Source: Lachancea thermotolerans CBS 6340
Lineage: Eukaryota > Ascomycota > Saccharomycetes > Saccharomycetales > Saccharomycetaceae
Reading direction: 5' to 3'
Length of the DNA: 64,000 bases
NCBI RefSeq assembly: GCF_000142805.1
Contig: NC_013079.1
Location: 434,001 to 498,000 of the forward strand
Shown here in pieces: positions 49,483 to 60,857 of this stretch; the stretch's first letter is position 1, and each line of letters begins with the position of its first letter. A program made the translations under genes and the position numbers. A model generated the notes under the pieces. That model did no database searches. It had not been told where the DNA came from and saw only the letters and a list, made by a program, of their open reading frames with translations.

Positions 49483-52344
49483 TTAATTATTTTGTTTTGA
49501 TTCTTCATAATCGGGAGGTTCGTCGCCGTCACTAAGGGCGCTTCCTTCAAGAGCAGATAGATCTCTGTTTCCTAGTCGATAATTCTTTCTGAATATGGGT
49601 TGCTCCTGGCCAGTTTTCCTCTGGTTCATCAAAGAATCAATGTTGCTGTAGCGTCTGCCAGCAGACCCCGGAACAGCTGGTGTTGAGGGCTCAACATTGT
49701 TACTGTTGTTGTACGTTGTGCTCCGCGAAAGTGACAACTGCTGGATAGACAACTCGTCTGGATCGTATGAGGCCATCAAGTTTGGAGATCCCATTGGGGA
49801 GTTCAAAGGAGATGCTAGAGGCGATCCAGAAACAGAAACGGCCTCTTCAAAGGTTGGCGGCAAAAAGTCCTCGGTGGTATTCTCTCTGACTGCCATGTCA
49901 TAGGTAGGTAATTCAATATTGCTACTCCCGCAAAGGTCTGATACTATAAATATAGGTGTATCAATAAGAACCTCATAGTGTTTTTCCACCGATGGATTCT
50001 TGGTGTCCGGTTTGCTAATCCGCAACATGATCTCGAGCTTGTGCTTTACGTGAATATTCTTCATACTCACGCAGTCTAAGTATAAGCCGCGTTTGGGCTC
50101 ATTAATCCGACTATGTGATTGAACCTCGACATCAGAACTTGACTTGAATATGGTCCTTGATCTGTTAGGCTCCGGCCCAGCGGCAATGGAGTTGTGGCGC
50201 GACCTAAACGAAGTGCTAGTTCTGCGCCCTGAGAGGAAGCCTATTACACCAGAAGCAGCACTGTTCCTCCTAGGCGCTGTGGTGCTTTGACTAGAACTGA
50301 GATTGTGTGTGCTTGTAAACTCATCAATACCGTAGGGAGGAACGTTTTTCGAGGTGCGCTTATCGAGCACTGCGTATTTGGGAAACTTGAGGGTTGAATG
50401 TATGGTGAGGGGGTCAACGATGTCTACAGGTTCACCGTTCTTTCCACCTGAAGGGCAAGAAGTGTATGAGAAAATGTTCTCCGACCGACAGTTTTCAATA
50501 ACGTCCTCTCTCATTGCTCTGGATCCCTTTTCCTTGGTTCTTATTTCCCATAGCGACAAAATGCGCTCTTGCTTTCTCCTGCAGACAAACTCGGAATAGT
50601 AAGGGTTGTATGGATCATTTGCAAGGGCCTCAGTTTGATCAAACTCGTATTCTAAGTTTTTAGAAACATATGTTATTTTTTCCAACACACCAACGCGAAT
50701 CCGTTTTATTGATACTTTCTTGCTGATTGGGGCAAGCTTGATTTTGATTGGAACTTCACTCCCTATCGGCACATACTTTTTGAGTAAAGACACCTCATAA
50801 GAAAGCGCATCGTTCCAGACTCTGTTAATGTAAATAGGTTTGTCTGCAGTGGATTCAGATATTACTGGCGGGACCCGCACAACTTGGATTGGGTGGTCGC
50901 CTCGCAGAACGTTCCTTTTGTCTGAGGAGTCGCTCTCATTTGAACTACTCTGGAATTGACCCTTGACTTTTCTGAGGAGCTTATTACCAGAAAATTTCAA
51001 GTGAGATGAAGACTCGGGGTGGTAATCTTCTGAGCCATGGGATATGCCAGAATTAGAGGAAGACGCATCACTGCGTGAATCAATATTGCCCGAGCTATTC
51101 CCTAAAACCTTGGTCGCGCACCGGAAGTTATAGCTCACACGACCGGAGGGCAGGTAAACTGTTTCAGGGATGCTATTTGAAAAAAAGGTAGGCAGAAGGA
51201 AAACGTAGTCACCTGGCTGGAATGTCTGATGGTTGCTCAGAGACTCTAGAGAAGAACATAGTTGGTTTTCAGACTTCCTCCTATCAAGGTACTGCTGGTT
51301 TGATAAGTCGTGGTTAGTCTTGAATACGAGGGGTTTGGTGATCGATTCAGGCTGCTCGATGATCTTGTTCTTCGTCGACAGGTGATTAGGGACGTAGAGG
51401 TTATAGTTCTGGTTTGAAAGCTCCCAATTCAATTCCCCTAGGGTGTAGTACTCTTCATTGTGGGTCTTTTCCGGTGGGACTCCATGCTGCCAGTAGACGC
51501 GAATGCGAGAGTAGAGCTCGGCCTTCACCGCAGAGGCAATGGTGGCTTTTTTAAAAGACAAGACCACGGCTATATTAAATAGAACATTCTTTCCATCTGC
51601 GTCCAACGGAGGCGCATTCACCGCCTCTCCGGACCCTTCGACCTCGTCGCAAGCAGTGTTCTGTTCGTTGGAGGTCTGCGGAAGTGTGGGTTCTTCAAGA
51701 GAAACTTCGGTGCCGTTCAACATGGCCAAGTGGTTTAGGTATTCATCCTCCTGAGAGGAGCTGGTGGTAGGAAGAAACACAACTTCTGAGGAGGTTGCAA
51801 CAAACATGCTAATTCCTTTGTTGCATGTTAGATGTTTTGGTTCTAAGAAACCCCTCTCAGCAAGGTACTCCAAAAGGTACCTTTGCCCACTCGGAAGAAG
51901 CTGAGGCTGTCTCGGTACGGAGCTGCCTAAGTATGAATGCAGGTCCTCGGCTTCAGACATATTTCCATCAGACTCCACATCAGCCTCCTCACACTCGTCG
52001 TCATTAAATACTGGCCGGAAATTTTCAGCTAAAGCTTGTTCATTTCTGGCAACTCCGAAGTCGTCGCTATTGTAGAAAACATGTGGCAAGCCTCCCATGG
52101 CCATTAGCGGGTTGTATGCAGAAGAAGGCCCACTTCGAGAATTTGGAACCGAGGAGGAGCCCACATTGTTGTAGCTGCTACCATTTCTGGCAGCGCTTCC
52201 GCTGTCGCTTGACCCGCTTCGCATCATGTTTGTAAATGCCTGCTTGATTGACGAAGATCTCCTTCTCGGCACGTTGGCAGCCCCCTTTGCTGACTCACTT
52301 TTGAACTCATTAGACCCAGATTCTTTCGATGAACCAAACGGCAT
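49483..52344 (-). CDS. ECM21: Alpha-arrestin adaptor of Rsp5, Ecm21/Csr2 type
   Basis: The 953-residue protein has an arrestin-like core interrupted by Ser-rich inserts. Recognisable strands are SFRYNFRC-like VSYNFRCATKVLG and the GSEVPIKIKLAPISKKVSIKRIRVGVLEKITY segment near residue 545. The C-terminus carries PPDY in the sequence GDEPPDYEES, a PPxY motif that binds the WW domains of the Rsp5 ubiquitin ligase. Such adaptors promote endocytosis of plasma-membrane transporters. Gene order (RTG3-SFT2-this gene) matches YBL101C; CSR2 (YPR030W) is its duplicate in S. cerevisiae. N-terminal Ser-rich repeats are low complexity. Confidence 0.93.
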   Translation of the reverse strand: MPFGSSKESGSNEFKSESAKGAANVPRRRSSSIKQAFTNMMRSGSSDSGSAARNGSSYNNVGSSSVPNSRSGPSSAYNPLMAMGGLPHVFYNSDDFGVARNEQALAENFRPVFNDDECEEADVESDGNMSEAEDLHSYLGSSVPRQPQLLPSGQRYLLEYLAERGFLEPKHLTCNKGISMFVATSSEVVFLPTTSSSQEDEYLNHLAMLNGTEVSLEEPTLPQTSNEQNTACDEVEGSGEAVNAPPLDADGKNVLFNIAVVLSFKKATIASAVKAELYSRIRVYWQHGVPPEKTHNEEYYTLGELNWELSNQNYNLYVPNHLSTKNKIIEQPESITKPLVFKTNHDLSNQQYLDRRKSENQLCSSLESLSNHQTFQPGDYVFLLPTFFSNSIPETVYLPSGRVSYNFRCATKVLGNSSGNIDSRSDASSSNSGISHGSEDYHPESSSHLKFSGNKLLRKVKGQFQSSSNESDSSDKRNVLRGDHPIQVVRVPPVISESTADKPIYINRVWNDALSYEVSLLKKYVPIGSEVPIKIKLAPISKKVSIKRIRVGVLEKITYVSKNLEYEFDQTEALANDPYNPYYSEFVCRRKQERILSLWEIRTKEKGSRAMREDVIENCRSENIFSYTSCPSGGKNGEPVDIVDPLTIHSTLKFPKYAVLDKRTSKNVPPYGIDEFTSTHNLSSSQSTTAPRRNSAASGVIGFLSGRRTSTSFRSRHNSIAAGPEPNRSRTIFKSSSDVEVQSHSRINEPKRGLYLDCVSMKNIHVKHKLEIMLRISKPDTKNPSVEKHYEVLIDTPIFIVSDLCGSSNIELPTYDMAVRENTTEDFLPPTFEEAVSVSGSPLASPLNSPMGSPNLMASYDPDELSIQQLSLSRSTTYNNSNNVEPSTPAVPGSAGRRYSNIDSLMNQRKTGQEQPIFRKNYRLGNRDLSALEGSALSDGDEPPDYEESKQNN

Positions 52345-52701
52345 GTTGCAGATACAATGCAGTGGCCTGTGTCGTAAGGGAAAATGCGCCCTTGAACAGA
52401 GGGCAAAAAGTTTGAATAATTGGAAATGTTTAGAACAAGTGCCCCTTCAACTTCCCTCAAAAGGCGGATTCGGTTCAAAGCTGGGGAATTAGTGAAGAGC
52501 TTGTCTTCAGTCGAAGCTTGTCCAGTTCCTGCCTGAAGTCCCTGATCAGGCTATATTACTTCATTAATTGTCACCTCAGATAACAAGATGATGATAGTTC
52601 GTATAATGAGATCGCTTGTTTAAAGCCTGTATTGTCAATAATGTTATAAAGGTTTCGTTGAAACAACAAAATAGAATTCCGAGAAGCATTTGCAGTTTGA
52701 A
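52345..52701. promoter_or_regulatory. Divergent promoter ECM21/APL4
   Basis: These 357 bp separate two divergent starts. I saw no distinctive element and no gene. Confidence 0.4.
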
Positions 52702-55095
52702 ATGGGTTCGCTAAGGAGCTTTATAAAGGATGTGAGGGCGGCTAAGACGCTAGCGGAAGAGCGTTCCATTGTGACAAAGGAATCGGCCAGAATTAGAACG
52801 AAACTCAAGGACGATCACCTTCCACAAGAAAAGCGGCGGAAGAACATCCATAAGCTACTTTATCTGCATATTCTAGGCGAAAAAACGCACTTTGCACAAG
52901 TAGAGTGTATCAATCTAATCGCTTCTGAAGATTTCCGCGACAAGAGGCTAGGATACTTGGCAGCGATGATTTTACTCGACGAGAATCAAGAAATTTTAAC
53001 GTTATTAACTAATATGCTGAACAATGACCTGAACCATCCCAATCGCTATGTGGTGTCACTAGCACTGTCAACTCTTGGCTCTCTTATGTCCCCCGAGCTT
53101 GCGCGCGATCTATACTCCGACGTGGAAAATATTCTTGCGCACTCTAAGGACGACTTTTTGGTGAAGAAGGCTCTTCAGTGCGCGGCGAAGCTGATCCAAA
53201 AAGACACTTCGCTTGTAGAAGTGTTTTTCCCATATATCAACTCCCGCCTTGTATCCAATCAGCAATCTTCTCATGGCGTACTCTTGGGTGTGGCAAAGCT
53301 TTGCCAAGCGGCAATTACGGCCAAAGAGAAGTATGAGTACGACAACTATCCTGAGATTTTGCAGTCAATGGTTCAGAGCATACCCGAGTTTTTCGCATTA
53401 CTACAAGATATGAATTTTACCAGCTTCAATCCTGAGTACGATGTTGGGGGTACGTGCGACCCCTTTCTTCAAGTCGAGCTTTTGTACACTATTCGCTTAT
53501 TGTTCGAGCTGGCTCCTCAAGAAACTGAAAGTTATAAGGACAAGTTAAATGACTTACTTACAAAAATTGCCACAAATTCAGACGGAGCCAAGAACAGCGC
53601 CCACGCTGTTTTATATGAGTGCGTTCGTACAATATTCGCTCTTCAGTTAGACCAGTCACTCAAAGTATTAGGCGTTAACGTGCTGGCTAAATTTCTCTCC
53701 GGTAAAGACAATAACACAAAATATGTTGCACTGAACACGTTATTACATGTTGTACCACAGGAGCCTCAAGCTGTCCAAAAACATCGGAAATTTATATCTA
53801 AATGTCTTTTCGATCCCGACATTTCAATCAAAACGAGAGCAGTCGAGCTGACGTTCGCTATTCTCAACGATTCAAACATAAAAGAGCTCATTGAAGAATT
53901 GACAGCATTCCTCAAACTGACCTCCGAAGATGATAAAGACCTGGCAACTTACGTGGTAGAACACATGATTGGCCTCTTTGAACAATACAAACTTGGAGAT
54001 GAGAAATGGGCGTTGGAGGCCACTGTTAACATTCTCATGATTGTGGGTGAGCATATCTCATTAGAGAGACTAAGTGATATTTTGATCATGATAAACAATG
54101 CCCGCGACCTTGATCATAAAATCCAGGTTATTCGCCGTATACTTGATGTTTCATTCGCCAAATCTGGCGAGAGCGTCAGTAGTGCTAACTTGGGCTGGAA
54201 GCTAGTGAGCGCGTGGTGCATTGGTGAATATGGTGATACTCTTCTTGAAAGCAACATCTATCTCGATACTGAGCTTACAGGATATCTGCGCACCTTAGAT
54301 GGCCTTTATTCTGACGATTGCAAAATTATAGGATACGTCTTGACTGCTGCTCTCAAGCTATCGTCCAGGCTTCAAAACCCAAGCTGCATCGAAGAATTGC
54401 GTCAGGTAATCAAGGGTCACAACAAAGATACAAATCTAATGATTCAAACTAAGAGCGTCCAGTACGGTATTCTATTCAACCTTCCAGCAAAAGAGAAACA
54501 TGATATTTTAGGGGCCATGCCATTGTTTGAGAAAAAACCCAAGAGCGGTGCCGCGCCAGCGGCACGTCCGAAATTCGGAACAAAGCCTCAAGAGCCCGAT
54601 CTTTTGCTAGAACTGTTAGATGATGACTATCCCAAAAAGAGCACCACTTCAAATGCGGCAGGATCTCTACTAGATATTTTCGGGTCGGCACCCCAAAGCT
54701 CTGCTAAACCTGAGAACGGCAAAGGGAACGATACTGCAGGCCTCACCCAAAATTTGATGACAATACCTAAAGATGCCCCAGAGGCGTTCCGGTCCACTGA
54801 CCTGGACGTCCACATGAAACTCAAGTCGCTGAACGACTACGAGGCGCATGTTGAGATGTTCATACATGCGAATGCGTCAATCAACTCTTTGCAAGTGCTT
54901 GCTGCTGTATCCAAATCCAAGAAATTAACTCTAGGAAGCTTGTCCGCCAGTACACTTGCGCCCCGAGAGAATTGCCGTCAAGAAATGATAATCACAGGCG
55001 GTGGGAAGCCTAAGCTGAGAATAAAACTGACTTTCAATACCGGAAGCCCAAGCATTACGAAGACAGAACAATTCGATTACAAATTTGATCAATAA
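52702..55095 (+). CDS. APL4: Gamma-adaptin, large subunit of the AP-1 clathrin adaptor
   Basis: The ATG at 52702 gives 797 residues beginning MGSLRSFIKDVRAAKTLAEE, the conserved adaptin N-terminus; the frame upstream is open only from a TTG. The trunk (about 1-560) holds HEAT-like repeats, with DDHLPQEKRRKNIHKLLYLHILGEKTHFAQVE and CINLIASEDFRDKRLGYLA typical of gamma-adaptin. A flexible hinge (about 600-680) contains DLLLELLDDD, which resembles a clathrin box. The ear domain at about 690-797 ends EQFDYKFDQ. AP-1 sorts cargo between trans-Golgi and endosomes. Confidence 0.97.
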   Translation: MGSLRSFIKDVRAAKTLAEERSIVTKESARIRTKLKDDHLPQEKRRKNIHKLLYLHILGEKTHFAQVECINLIASEDFRDKRLGYLAAMILLDENQEILTLLTNMLNNDLNHPNRYVVSLALSTLGSLMSPELARDLYSDVENILAHSKDDFLVKKALQCAAKLIQKDTSLVEVFFPYINSRLVSNQQSSHGVLLGVAKLCQAAITAKEKYEYDNYPEILQSMVQSIPEFFALLQDMNFTSFNPEYDVGGTCDPFLQVELLYTIRLLFELAPQETESYKDKLNDLLTKIATNSDGAKNSAHAVLYECVRTIFALQLDQSLKVLGVNVLAKFLSGKDNNTKYVALNTLLHVVPQEPQAVQKHRKFISKCLFDPDISIKTRAVELTFAILNDSNIKELIEELTAFLKLTSEDDKDLATYVVEHMIGLFEQYKLGDEKWALEATVNILMIVGEHISLERLSDILIMINNARDLDHKIQVIRRILDVSFAKSGESVSSANLGWKLVSAWCIGEYGDTLLESNIYLDTELTGYLRTLDGLYSDDCKIIGYVLTAALKLSSRLQNPSCIEELRQVIKGHNKDTNLMIQTKSVQYGILFNLPAKEKHDILGAMPLFEKKPKSGAAPAARPKFGTKPQEPDLLLELLDDDYPKKSTTSNAAGSLLDIFGSAPQSSAKPENGKGNDTAGLTQNLMTIPKDAPEAFRSTDLDVHMKLKSLNDYEAHVEMFIHANASINSLQVLAAVSKSKKLTLGSLSASTLAPRENCRQEMIITGGGKPKLRIKLTFNTGSPSITKTEQFDYKFDQ

Positions 55096-55188
55096 TTGTA
55101 GTCCTAAAATCCTAGTTAGAGATAGAAATAATTAACTACCCTGCTGATTTACAAACAGGCCGCTAATTCGGCGCTACCATCTTTTAAC

Positions 55189-55865
55189 TTAGTTCGAGTG
55201 ACTAGCAAAACCGGTGGTCTTGCCTGAAGTGCTTAGGCCCTCCATCTTAGAAGAGACGCCACCAGCTTGGGCCTGAGGGACCTTGATGTACTTGGAGGTG
55301 ACTGGCTCCAATACAGCGTTGTAGACGTACTTAGCGCCGCTAGTTTGTGGCAGAGCCAGGTACACCAAGAGTAGGGTCTTCATGAACCAGTAGAATGGGA
55401 CCCAGTATAGGATGGCCTTGGACCAGAACTCAATTACGTTCAAAAAGGCGAACACAACCCAGTAGGTGAGCAGTTCGGTGTCATCAGCGCCACCTGGGGT
55501 CTTGAGCGCAACCAGCGAATAGTAGGTTGGAATAACAAACCCGATGAAGTTGGACAGGATCTCACCAATACCACCAACGTTGATGAAGATTAACAGCAAG
55601 TACAAGGATGCTGCGCCTAGTACGCCGTAAGACTTAGGAAGCTTAGTTTTCGCTTCGAACTGTTCCAGAACTCCGTTACCGGCAAATTTCTGTATACATG
55701 GATTTTAGGTTAGTACTTGGTATGCTTGGTGGCCGCATAGGTAACTCCTTTTTTGTCGAAGTTGCAGTTCTCCTATTTTCTGGAGAGATCGACCTTTGTC
55801 ATTGTATAACATACTTTGTCTAGAGTATTCAACTCATCTTGAAATGCTTTGACGTAGTCTCCCAT
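55189..55865 (-). CDS. YOP1: ER-shaping reticulon-like protein Yop1, spliced gene
   Basis: The gene has two exons: exon 1 is 55815-55865 (51 nt, MGDYVKAFQDELNTLDK) and exon 2 is 55189-55689. They give 183 residues, close to the 180 of S. cerevisiae Yop1. The DP1/Yop1/REEP membrane region has two hairpins (about residues 38-135), starting YLLLIFINVGGIGEILSNFIG, then LTYWVVFAFLNVIEFWSKAILYWVPFYWF. It stabilises curved ER tubules. An ORF call without splicing would lose the first 45 residues. Convergent with APL4 (93 bp). Confidence 0.95.
55690..55814 (-). other. Spliceosomal intron of YOP1 (125 nt)
   Basis: The minus-strand donor GTATGT begins at 55814, the branch site TACTAAC covers 55709-55715 and the acceptor CAG ends at 55690. 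The exons join in phase 0. S. cerevisiae YOP1 also has one intron near its 5' end. Confidence 0.95.
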
Positions 55866-56078
55866 GTTTTCGTGCTAATGTTATCTTGTTTAACTCTGAT
55901 ATAAAGGACTTCAGGTCAAGAATTCGGGGTTGGAAGAAAATTCCTTAACCGATACCTTAACTTATATATAGATATCTGGGCTTTACCCTTTAATATGACA
56001 AAGCGCAAAATTACATTATCATCATGTGATGTCTCCTTGCTTCATATTGTTTGCCTTAGAAGTCGCTTTCAAGAAAAA

Positions 56079-56171
56079 GCGGATTTAGCTCAGATGGGAG
56101 AGCGCCAGACTGAAGTCAACTTCGGTCAATTTGTAATCTGGAGGTCCTGTGTTCGATCCACAGAATTCGCA
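56079..56171 (+). tRNA. tF(GAA): tRNA-Phe (GAA anticodon) with a 20-nt intron
   Basis: The 93-nt gene begins GCGGATTTAGCTCAG, pairs its acceptor GCGGATT with AATTCGC at the 3' end, and has the B box GTTCGATCC. It is almost identical to yeast tRNA-Phe outside the intron. The anticodon GAA is at tRNA positions 34-36, and a 20-nt intron (56116-56135) follows position 37, containing ACTTCGGT that can pair with the anticodon as in yeast pre-tRNA-Phe. The CCA end is not encoded. Confidence 0.97.
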
Positions 56172-56278
56172 TTGTTTTTGTTTTTGGAGACGTAAAATAT
56201 GCATAGAGCTATATTGAGTTAGTTTTGGCAGGAGTTTTTACCTCCAGCTTACGGTATTTCAAAATAGTATTTTCTTGT

Positions 56279-59200
56279 TCACATGAGAGCGATTTCCTTG
56301 ATAGTAGCGCCTTTGGGATCGTCGTCGTCATCGTATGTGCCCTGAATACAAACGAGAACGAATCTTGGGGGAGGCCACGAAGCTCCTGATTCCTTGGAGA
56401 CGGGGTGCTCAAAGGCTTTATCACTGGTATAGTTAGAATAGTCAAAGGTGAAATGCGTGGAATTGCTGCGTGGAATAACAATTTTCGAGCCTCGCTGATT
56501 CTCTTCCGCATACGGCTCAGATGGGGATATTTGCAAATTGTGTAGTATTGTCACAAATTTACTCTTAAGCAGAGACGATTCAGGTGAGAGCTTTGACAGC
56601 TGCTCGATGTCGAGCCTTTGGGAACTCAGCAGAAGACGGTAATCTTCTTCGAAAAACCGATCTTCAGTCTCTGACAACCGCGAAGCAAGTTCTGAAGCGG
56701 GCGCTGTGTAGCCCAAAATCTCGACGCGCTTATCTGGTCCGCTCGACTCCATAACACTAGACGCCTTCTGCAGTGCCTGCTCGATGTCCCCTTTATAAGG
56801 CACCATCGCAACAGAAATGTTGCGCGCGGGGCGCCGTCCCCAGAGGATCATGCCGCCGGTCAAATTCTGCTCATTACCGGGCCCCAAATCAATAAGGATC
56901 TTGGCGCACACGTTTTTGTCCAACGGTTGCCAGTGCGTGAAGTTATTGCCATCAATAACTGAGTAAATCACATCTCCTGGAACGCCTGCTGTGAAGTTCG
57001 AAACCTGTTTCCCCTCGATTAGGTTACCATCTATGTTTAGCAGAGGACGGAACAGATCGACTGTCAAATTCTGGCCTGGCTGCAAAGTGATCCACTGGAC
57101 TGGCACTTCTTCGCCTTCGTGAACATGCGTCATGTGCGGCCCTGTGACATCTCGGTCATGGATGAAACTGCGGTCAATCAATTTCAGATTAATGGGTTCA
57201 TCCCCAATCTTGTGTACTATTGTAGCTTTTTCATCCCCAATAATAATGTCCAAGACCTGGCCCATGTATTTGAAATTGTTTATGGCAATTCCCCCTTGAA
57301 GCAGAGGCAGTTTTATAGGGTTGAACTTCAGTAGCCGTGTGATCTTCTTTGTTTGTTTATCAACCTCATATGAATACCTCAGGCCCGTCAGGCCAAATAG
57401 CAAGCTTTGCAGATAGCCCCCATTGCCAGTCAAAAACGGAAAAGCTGGCTGGGTAAAGCCATTAGTTAGAAAGTTATCATCAGATTGCTCACTAAACTGC
57501 GCGAATGGTGCTCTGAGGTAAGGAAGAACAGATTTGTAAAGATAGCTCTGTGACGAACAGCCATGATTTAAAAGACCAGCCGCTGCCGCTACAAAAACGG
57601 GATAGGTCATGGCAGGTCCACTAGGAGACTGGCGTTCTGAATAGTAGTACAAATTGCGAATTGCGTTGTCCAAAATTGTCTCGTCTGTAATGTAGCCTAA
57701 TGGATATGTCATAAGCATTACGTCAGCCTGCTTAATCTCAACCGAAGCATTCATGCCGGAGTATTCCAAAGTTATGTTGGACTCTGCAATTGGAATAAAC
57801 ATTTTGTCTGACACCTCAACCCACCTAGGATCGATTTCTTCTTGCAAATGGTTACCAACGTCGGTCGCCCACTTGAGAAGTGTCTTGATCCCTGCATTTG
57901 TAAATGCACCATTGTTGATGAAGTTGGCATACTCGTCAGGATCTGTCATGTTATGAGTTTCGTATGCGTCTAAGGACGAATTGAACTTGACGTATGCTGT
58001 AAAAAACTGGGCTGCGTCCCTTACCAAGGGCCAAGTTGTTTCCCTCAAGTACTCATCATCTACGCCAGGCGCGCCATTGAGGTAAACCAAGAACGAAGCC
58101 ATGGCGATATCAATGTTGATATGATACTCATAGTTTACGCAGGGTCCCGTGGATGTGCAGTTGGCGTATCGCCCTGATGTCCAAGGATATAAAGCGCCAG
58201 GATATCCGTACTGCTGAGCATTGAGTCTTGCCTGTTCATGAGTATTTTTGCGATAGTCAACCATATGTCTCGCGATGTCGGGAAAGAATGGCAATAATGC
58301 GGGTAGAATCCAAATATCCGCATCCCAGAATATCATTCCTCCGTAAGAATCAGAGCTAAGACCCGAAGATGGTAGCGGCAAACCTCTGGAACTTGAAATA
58401 TTAAACCTTCTAGTGTTCGCCAGAAGATGGAAAAGTGAAGACTTAGCAGACAGCTCAAGCAAACTGTCCGAAGGAATTTCAATAGAGGCGTTGTCATATA
58501 GTGATACCCATTCATTATGATGTGCTTGAGTTATCAAATCATATTGGCCACACTGTGAGTGAACAATATCTTTGGCGGCCTCCATGTTGGAAGCCGTCTT
58601 GTTGTAACGATCATACTCAGTTGACACGACGGCAACATATTTTTGAATCGTGATGGATGGTTTTTCACAGCTCAGCGTCAGGAAGTTCTTACGCGATACA
58701 GTGGTGTTCATGTCGCTCAATTGAAAAATGCAACCATCTGCCTCTGCTGGACCATCAAAACGCAAAGAAGAGTACAGGGCGGCAGAAGAGTAAGGGACAT
58801 TGTCAGGTTCAACCTCCATGTAAATGCCTCGGGAATCATAACCAAGGTCTCTGAGAAAAGTTCTCCTGGAGGTTGAATGATTGAATATATCGGAAACTTG
58901 AAGGTCAAGTGTCTTCAGACCGCTGTCCGGAATTAGTGACAGTTCCAGCTTCAATACTCCAAGCGGATGAAGGATTCTGTGAGCCAGAACGGTGGATTTA
59001 ATATGCAAAAGCCCCATCCAGTCAAGTTCTGTGGTGACAGTGCCTGTGAGCAGAGAAAGATTTTGGTGGTAGTTGGAAACATGCTGTGGAAGCACGTCCT
59101 GGGCAGTAAAACGAACGGTGTCATTTTTAACTGAAATCTTCATATCGGTCCACTGCGGAATCGCGGAGAGAATGGTCGAGTAGCCGTCAGCATCAAGCTC

Positions 59201-59737
59201 AGGAAAATTAGTTGAGTTGAGGTGGGGTTGTAGGCTGTAGAAATCAGAGACAAAGGCTCCGGCGAATCGCTGGTTTCTCAAAGGCCACCCATTGTTGAGA
59301 GCACCGGGGATAGATGGATCTGGTGTCCAAATGTTGTAAGTGTCAGGCGCGTAGCCGAACCCAACGTTAGGGATTCGCGAGCCCAGGAAGCCATTGGCAA
59401 CGTACGGCTGACGAGAGTAGGTGTTTTCCGAAAAGAAGACCGTTCCGACAGTCCAGTTGTCTTCGTCATAGTAGGTATCTTGAGAGTCTGTCAAAAGTTC
59501 GTAAAGGGACTCGGAGCTCCTCCGCCGCCATTCGATACGCGTATCGTGATGCCTGTGCGTGCGGAACACCTTGCAAGGGAGATGTGGCTTCCTGGGCAGC
59601 TCGCCCGTCAGTAACCATCTCCATCCTGCCGCTGCAACACACGTCGCCAGAATCACAAAGATTGCGCGCAGTCCTGGCAATGACCTAGCTATGAGACTTG
59701 TAGCGGTATGCTTTCGCGTTTTATGCCTAACGCTCAT
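56279..59737 (-). CDS. ATH1: Acid trehalase, GH65 (periplasmic/vacuolar)
   Basis: The 1152-residue protein has a short cytosolic N-terminus with basic residues and a single signal-anchor (about residues 22-44, [20 protein letters not shown]). The long luminal part carries many N-glycosylation sequons. GH65 features include the N-terminal beta-sandwich with [21 protein letters not shown], the (alpha/alpha)6 barrel segment [20 protein letters not shown], and the [10 protein letters not shown] stretch near residue 536 that likely holds the general-acid glutamate. The enzyme splits external trehalose into two glucose. Only about 60 residues shorter than S. cerevisiae Ath1 (1211). Called with confidence. 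Confidence 0.96.
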   Translation of the reverse strand: MSVRHKTRKHTATSLIARSLPGLRAIFVILATCVAAAGWRWLLTGELPRKPHLPCKVFRTHRHHDTRIEWRRRSSESLYELLTDSQDTYYDEDNWTVGTVFFSENTYSRQPYVANGFLGSRIPNVGFGYAPDTYNIWTPDPSIPGALNNGWPLRNQRFAGAFVSDFYSLQPHLNSTNFPELDADGYSTILSAIPQWTDMKISVKNDTVRFTAQDVLPQHVSNYHQNLSLLTGTVTTELDWMGLLHIKSTVLAHRILHPLGVLKLELSLIPDSGLKTLDLQVSDIFNHSTSRRTFLRDLGYDSRGIYMEVEPDNVPYSSAALYSSLRFDGPAEADGCIFQLSDMNTTVSRKNFLTLSCEKPSITIQKYVAVVSTEYDRYNKTASNMEAAKDIVHSQCGQYDLITQAHHNEWVSLYDNASIEIPSDSLLELSAKSSLFHLLANTRRFNISSSRGLPLPSSGLSSDSYGGMIFWDADIWILPALLPFFPDIARHMVDYRKNTHEQARLNAQQYGYPGALYPWTSGRYANCTSTGPCVNYEYHINIDIAMASFLVYLNGAPGVDDEYLRETTWPLVRDAAQFFTAYVKFNSSLDAYETHNMTDPDEYANFINNGAFTNAGIKTLLKWATDVGNHLQEEIDPRWVEVSDKMFIPIAESNITLEYSGMNASVEIKQADVMLMTYPLGYITDETILDNAIRNLYYYSERQSPSGPAMTYPVFVAAAAGLLNHGCSSQSYLYKSVLPYLRAPFAQFSEQSDDNFLTNGFTQPAFPFLTGNGGYLQSLLFGLTGLRYSYEVDKQTKKITRLLKFNPIKLPLLQGGIAINNFKYMGQVLDIIIGDEKATIVHKIGDEPINLKLIDRSFIHDRDVTGPHMTHVHEGEEVPVQWITLQPGQNLTVDLFRPLLNIDGNLIEGKQVSNFTAGVPGDVIYSVIDGNNFTHWQPLDKNVCAKILIDLGPGNEQNLTGGMILWGRRPARNISVAMVPYKGDIEQALQKASSVMESSGPDKRVEILGYTAPASELASRLSETEDRFFEEDYRLLLSSQRLDIEQLSKLSPESSLLKSKFVTILHNLQISPSEPYAEENQRGSKIVIPRSNSTHFTFDYSNYTSDKAFEHPVSKESGASWPPPRFVLVCIQGTYDDDDDPKGATIKEIALM

Positions 59738-60835
59738 AATTTAGACAAAAAAAGCACAAAAAAACTACCTCGCTTATTGCTGGTTTGAGACCGTAGGTAT
59801 TTGTGTGCTTTGTTTGGATGCCTGTCATATCCTTAAGGGAACACTTACTAAAGGCTCGAAACGGCGCAGGATCTTAAGGTTGAATAAGCTTTGTGACGTT
59901 ACCCGCACTCATCAATGAGACTCCACGGACTACTATAATTAACAACAATGGGAGAGATGAGCTCGGAGTTCAGCCCGAGAAGGGAATGGTATGTGCTGGT
60001 TTATGAAAAGCTCTTGAGCTGTTAGAGAGGGAGAGTTTTGTCGCACCGCTGGTGTGCCTCCTTTTTTTTAAGAACGATATTACGTACAGCATCTCAAGAA
60101 TCAATATAATAAACCACTTCAGGAGATCTGACGCAGAGCGCAGAAAATACTACCAGACCACGCTAGCGAGTGGATGGTGAAACGCTTGAGGCACATACGT
60201 TCCGTTTGACAATTGAGCAAACTGCTGGCTGTCTGCCACGACCGAGACTGGTGTTCCCCGCGATGTCAGAATGATTGCTAGAGAGGAGGCAGACGTGGCT
60301 TGCTATTGTATATTGGCGCCTCGAATTTCTTTCGGCATTTGTTTACTACAAAGAATATCTGAGCTCTCAGCGCATTCACATAGAAGTGACTAGGCGCTGG
60401 CGATCGGCCGCGTCAGTGCACCACAGAAAATAAGTGCGCTTGAATTCACTACACTTCGGCCTCTCTGGAAAGGCTGCCTGGAGTAGTTTTCACTTGACTA
60501 CTTGGCTCAAAGCCTTGGTATGTTACAGGTACGCAAGGATTGCCAGTGAATAAGAACTACATGCAAGAGGCATAAAATACAACGTTCGTCCCAAATAAAA
60601 GGATTCCAGGCAGAAAAGAGCCGAAACCCGAGCGGACTAAGTTGGATCAGCGACGTTTTTAAAAACCTTCCAGTGCTTTTTTGTTGTAAACGACACATAG
60701 GTTGGCTTATGACAGGTTTTCCTTTTCAGCCCGTCGAAATGCGCCCAGGAAAACTGCTACCGGAAGATATGGAGCTCAGCGAAACGTGAACCAGCTGCGA
60801 AAGTTCTTCTTAAAAGCAGCGAACTACTTTCATAT

Positions 60836-60857
60836 TAATAAATAAATAAATAATAAT
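60836..60857. repeat. Short AT-rich tandem tract (TAAA-like)
   Basis: The sequence reads TAATAAATAAATAAATAATAAT. Its complement contains ATTTATTTATT-like 11-mers that miss the S. cerevisiae ARS consensus WTTTAYRTTTW by one or two bases, so origin function is only a possibility. Confidence 0.55.

Noticed and set aside
59421-59440. CDEIII-like sequence (TTTTCCGAAAAG) suggesting a centromere
   Set aside because: It lies inside the ATH1 coding region with no AT-rich CDEII and no CDEI at the right distance.
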